Shown: positions 39,701 through 41,583 of the stretch, piece by piece | Numbering within the stretch: the stretch's first letter is position 1 | Layout: each line of letters opens with the position of its first letter | Assembly (NCBI GenBank): GCA_015486505.1 | Contig: WFRP01000125.1 | Coordinates: forward strand, 1-41,583 | Origin: Pseudomonadota bacterium | GTDB taxonomy: Bacteria; Desulfobacterota; Anaeroferrophillalia; Anaeroferrophillales; Tharpellaceae | Direction: 5' to 3' | DNA: 41,583 nucleotides | Program-made: the position numbers and the translations under genes | Notes under the pieces: generated by a model | Database searches by the model: none | What the model saw: only the letters and a program-made list of their open reading frames with translations | Told to the model about the DNA's origin: nothing

Positions 39701-41268
39701 CCGCGCAGACTCCCTTCGGAGTCAACATACTGACCATAAATATCCAGATTTTCCAGGGAAACCTGAGAGTTTCGGCCATCCTGCCAGGTTACAAAAAAGC
39801 GCTGGTTAGTGGGATCAATCGCAACTTGAGGTCGGGTCTGATTGGAGTTAAGAATATTCTCATCCTGAGTTCCATCATTGTTGGTATCCTGAAAACTTAT
39901 TGCTATATTACCAGCATAAAGTCCACCTCCGGAATAGAGCAGTTGCCCAAAAATCTTGCTGTGGATTCCATCACCGGATCCATCATCATGTTTATCACGG
40001 TCTTCCCAGGCGACGAGAAACTTGCGATGGGTTGAGTCGTAACCGGCCGCGGGATAATAGCTTGACGCCCCTGAACTATAATCAATCCATTGGGTATAGA
40101 CCACGGATTTATCGATATTTTTATCAAAAATAGCGTAAACATGAACATTCTTATCCGTATCTTCAACTTCACTCAACTCTTCATCTGACACAACGTTATC
40201 TACCAGATTACTGGTCAGAAGTTTTTCACCTTTAACCCCCTCCCAGACAATTAGGGTCTCGGGTGAACTATCGTCGCAGACAACTTTAACATTATTTATA
40301 TCAGTAAAATACTCATATGTGTAGGTAGCGGTGCCCCTGGTTGCGTCTGTCTCATCCAAAGTCCAAGAAATAAGGCGCACTGTACGCACAGCCGGATTTT
40401 TAACACTATTACGAAGTATATCAACACTTTGAATAGCTCCAGTACCTGCCGCCACAACGCCATACGCGACAAAGTTGCTATCCCCAAAAAAGTACTCGCC
40501 TGTAGTCCACTCATTTGTAGTTTTAGGTTTCACCTTCTCCTTTACCCTCTGCAGTTCATCCCGGCTTTCAACCCAGGTCACCCAGAACTGATCGCGGACA
40601 TTGTCAAAGGCAATCGCCGGAAGTTTTCTTGATCTCAGATTATCGCTATCAATCGAAGTATAGGTGAAAGGATAGCCTAAGGGCGCGGCATTGGTCGGAT
40701 CAGATTGAAACGTAAAACCGGAAGAGCAATCCCCGGCTAGCTTAGAGACATCGAGAATGTCATAGTAGACATAGCCTTCTGCTGTAGCGCCTCGGGTATC
40801 CTGCCAGGCGATCATAATTTTGTCGGTTCCGGTAACTTGCGGATCAGCATCAGGTCGATTACGGTAGGCAAGCACCGGTACCGTCTGGTTGCCGGTTTGC
40901 GTTGAAATCGCAATTTCATCACCACAGTAACTGCCGTCACCATTGATAAATCGACCGTAGATATCAGCCCCTGTGGTACTCCAGTTACGCCAGTCTTCCC
41001 AGACGACAAACCATTTATTTTTATCCGGCAGGGCAATCACGCTCGGATTTTGCTGATCATCACCGAGCAGGGTCGCGGTATCCGGGGCAGTGGCGCCGTT
41101 GACAATTGAAATCGGGATATTCGGGCCTTCATTCGCTGCCTGTAAAGGGACCGCAAAACTCAAAACCATTGTCACCAACAACAAGAAAGTCAAAGCAAAA
41201 CAGCACATCGAACTATAGTTCTTACAGTTCTGCATTGATGCCTTAATCGTACCGGTTGACTCCATCAT
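36778..41268 (-). CDS. Large secreted protein with W-x-D-x-R repeats and six Hydin/ASH-type Ig-like domains
   Basis: A 1496-residue protein I cannot name. A signal peptide occupies about residues 20-44 (FALTFLLLVTMVLSFAVPLQA). From about 50 to 570 there are irregular repeats, each with a core such as WFVVWEDWRN, IMIAWQDTRG, FLVAWEDRD, FFVTWQDGRN and FLSVWKDARN, and often DIYGQ after it; this suggests a beta-propeller-like fold. From about 577 to 1225 six tandem Ig-like domains of roughly 100 residues resemble the ASPM/SPD-2/Hydin (choice-of-anchor D) type, with FGNVAVGEDKSANLVFTNTG and VTFTP. The last 270 residues include a Cys pair (CTQCQG) and a beta-rich end. No LPXTG or PEP-CTERM anchor is seen. 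The start has AAGGGGGATT as Shine-Dalgarno. Likely surface or extracellular. Confidence 0.82.
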   Translation of the reverse strand: MMESTGTIKASMQNCKNYSSMCCFALTFLLLVTMVLSFAVPLQAANEGPNIPISIVNGATAPDTATLLGDDQQNPSVIALPDKNKWFVVWEDWRNWSTTGADIYGRFINGDGSYCGDEIAISTQTGNQTVPVLAYRNRPDADPQVTGTDKIMIAWQDTRGATAEGYVYYDILDVSKLAGDCSSGFTFQSDPTNAAPLGYPFTYTSIDSDNLRSRKLPAIAFDNVRDQFWVTWVESRDELQRVKEKVKPKTTNEWTTGEYFFGDSNFVAYGVVAAGTGAIQSVDILRNSVKNPAVRTVRLISWTLDETDATRGTATYTYEYFTDINNVKVVCDDSSPETLIVWEGVKGEKLLTSNLVDNVVSDEELSEVEDTDKNVHVYAIFDKNIDKSVVYTQWIDYSSGASSYYPAAGYDSTHRKFLVAWEDRDKHDDGSGDGIHSKIFGQLLYSGGGLYAGNIAISFQDTNNDGTQDENILNSNQTRPQVAIDPTNQRFFVTWQDGRNSQVSLENLDIYGQYVDSEGSLRGDNYAVCTEPANQYNPVTAYNSGSHQFLSVWKDARNLNTTNSDIYGQRLTMGQPQLILLHDDNTPLVPPLLDFASLQTGEVSTLTVKMKNTGDSTIKIDYVTPLESPYVYVGLPGELGSEADGKTIDLVPGATYNLYIEFKPEATGTFLGSFTIYSDATNLAVNLQGAAVPTPPVVTPDVKVDVSPKSYPYGNVNIGESATEILTFTNTGKDDVTFGETIVPEGFAVTGMSGTIKAGTSFVALVTFTPTQPRSYSGTLMVFFADGVAPLQIDLSGVGRGNIIASVTPPGDISFGNVAVGEDKSANLVFTNTGNVDLVITAIDLPDGAGFKVSGLPATIPVYGTLNVTATFSPKLPRVYNSTLRVLYEHGVPSSEIKLSGVGVYNVDNVIEVSDEINLGRCNIGNSKSANLRFINNGAVAVNISAVDLPEGVFAVSGIPGSIPAYGVLDALVTFTPLLEQDYDITLRVLYDQGVVTSDIKLKGSGVDISAPAISVAPQSFAFGNTALGTTKTETLVVTNTGNVDLEIVGVDLPGALFAVEGISNGTLAAGMSTVGIVTFTPVSVGDFSGILRLLFNHDLPPQEIIMQGSGVDIDVSPTTLEFPNSDVGSNTVLNVTITNSSVEDIQVKGAVTGTDSYSVSGIAAGDIIRASGGSLTCQVTFKPVSSGYLEDGLYFNVGPVQDLANIPPEEIDWGTQYVVLLKGVANADFVVADYDTYTADIDYKVSVSASTEASGQLFVLFSHDPLSQGDIYALTPDGSLKLFPYNAVFGWQNLWYKAGAAPGMKLDLSQVDFRELGCTQCQGEKVDSGDDDFHFGDIIITPPDNEPFNNASDFKYMPGTLYMGTYVKDASTSGPFDFNKGLLEMQSLHINSLAGTWQVTSEYYGVKRVHPTNLVVTEDGNGNISAVWPGYNVQLFYGTDASGYVMTFSLPYNGRIYNYTYNITSLTADKFSGTYTCVVDGVVLEDAPVSGVRLQ

Positions 41269-41311
41269 AATCCCCCTTCAACGGACCTGCCGTATCTGTA
41301 GATATTTCACC

Positions 41312-41381
41312 CATCTGCGTCTATCTGTGTTCATCTGTGGTTAAAAAAGGAACCACAGATGAACACAGATGAACACAGATG
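41312..41381. repeat. ACAGATG-type inverted repeat, copy 2
   Basis: The arms of 31 bases (41312-41342 and 41351-41381) match at 28 positions. The right arm consists of ACAGATGAAC units in tandem. It lies upstream of the large secreted protein gene. The copy at 14052-14133 is a degenerate relative. Confidence 0.85.
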
Positions 41382-41406
41382 AAAATCATTTATCTTATTT
41401 ATATTA

Positions 41407-41583
41407 GTAACTATTCAGCCACCCCCCCCACCTTCTGGAGGGGACGGGGGTGGTTTTTCGTAAGCGGTTGCGGAAACGATTTCGTTGTTTTTCCCAGCGA
41501 GCGGGAGCCCATCAGCATTGCAACTGTTTGAGCGTAAGCGAGTTTTGCAAGGCGGGCGCAGCGAGCGTAAGGAAAAACAGAAA
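41407..41583. mobile_element. IS66-type MITE, second copy, cut by window end
   Basis: It starts GTAACTATTCAGCC at 41407 and then follows the reverse complement of 11946-12120 almost base for base to the window end. The inverted orientation, shared termini and shared interior show that it is the same family. By comparison with the full copy, roughly 57 bases are missing beyond the window. The left flanking octamer is TTATATTA. Confidence 0.9.

Overview
The window looks like a chromosomal segment of a Gram-negative bacterium of the former Deltaproteobacteria (Desulfobacterota-like). The evidence is gene order and content: ilvB-ilvN-ilvC-psd-pssA-leuA-leuC-leuD-asd, carD next to a PIN/TRAM protein and a fused ispDF, a Tol-Pal block, and pilMNOPQ. 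I cannot place it more precisely from sequence alone. No tRNA, rRNA or CRISPR array was recognised.

Layout. (1) 1-5137, plus strand: the end of cobS, cobC-like phosphatase, rlpA, a UPF0284-type cobT, a small-molecule kinase of the APH fold and a ferredoxin-nitroreductase fusion. (2) 5485-18706, minus strand: flavodoxin, then a long biosynthetic block. In transcription order it is rplM-rpsI, argC, ilvBNC, psd, pssA, leuA, leuCD and asd, covering branched-chain amino acids, arginine, the aspartate family and phosphatidylethanolamine. leuB is not present. (3) 18893-22562: bioB-bioF (minus), rlmE (plus) and the prepilin peptidase (minus). (4) 22958-30190, plus strand: carD, PIN/TRAM protein, ispDF, tolA, tolB, pal and cpoB. 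(5) 30475-35094, plus strand: pilMNOPQ, the inner-membrane and secretin part of a type IV pilus, matching the prepilin peptidase upstream. (6) 35252-41268, minus strand: a DUF4143-type AAA ATPase and a 1496-residue secreted protein with Hydin/ASH-type Ig-like repeats.

The unusual part is between the genes. Ten copies of a 111-149 bp intergenic repeat made of several short hairpins lie between 5168 and 30392, in both orientations, two of them in tandem pairs. Most copies are bounded by CTAA, have no terminal inverted repeats and sit directly at gene ends. Copies touch the stop codons of leuA and psd and the Shine-Dalgarno of leuC. This fits a non-autonomous palindrome-bearing element, possibly IS200/IS605-like, but no transposase is in the window.

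A second family has GTAACTATTCAGCC termini and, in one copy, an exact 8-bp target duplication, the hallmarks of an IS66-type MITE. It occurs at 11889 and 7233 and runs off the window end at 41407. A third element, with 19-bp inverted ends, lies at 35104-35250. Other points of note are a terminator-like hairpin that any rplM transcript must read through, clear terminators after asd, pssA, rpsI and the large surface protein, and a good promoter for the flavodoxin.
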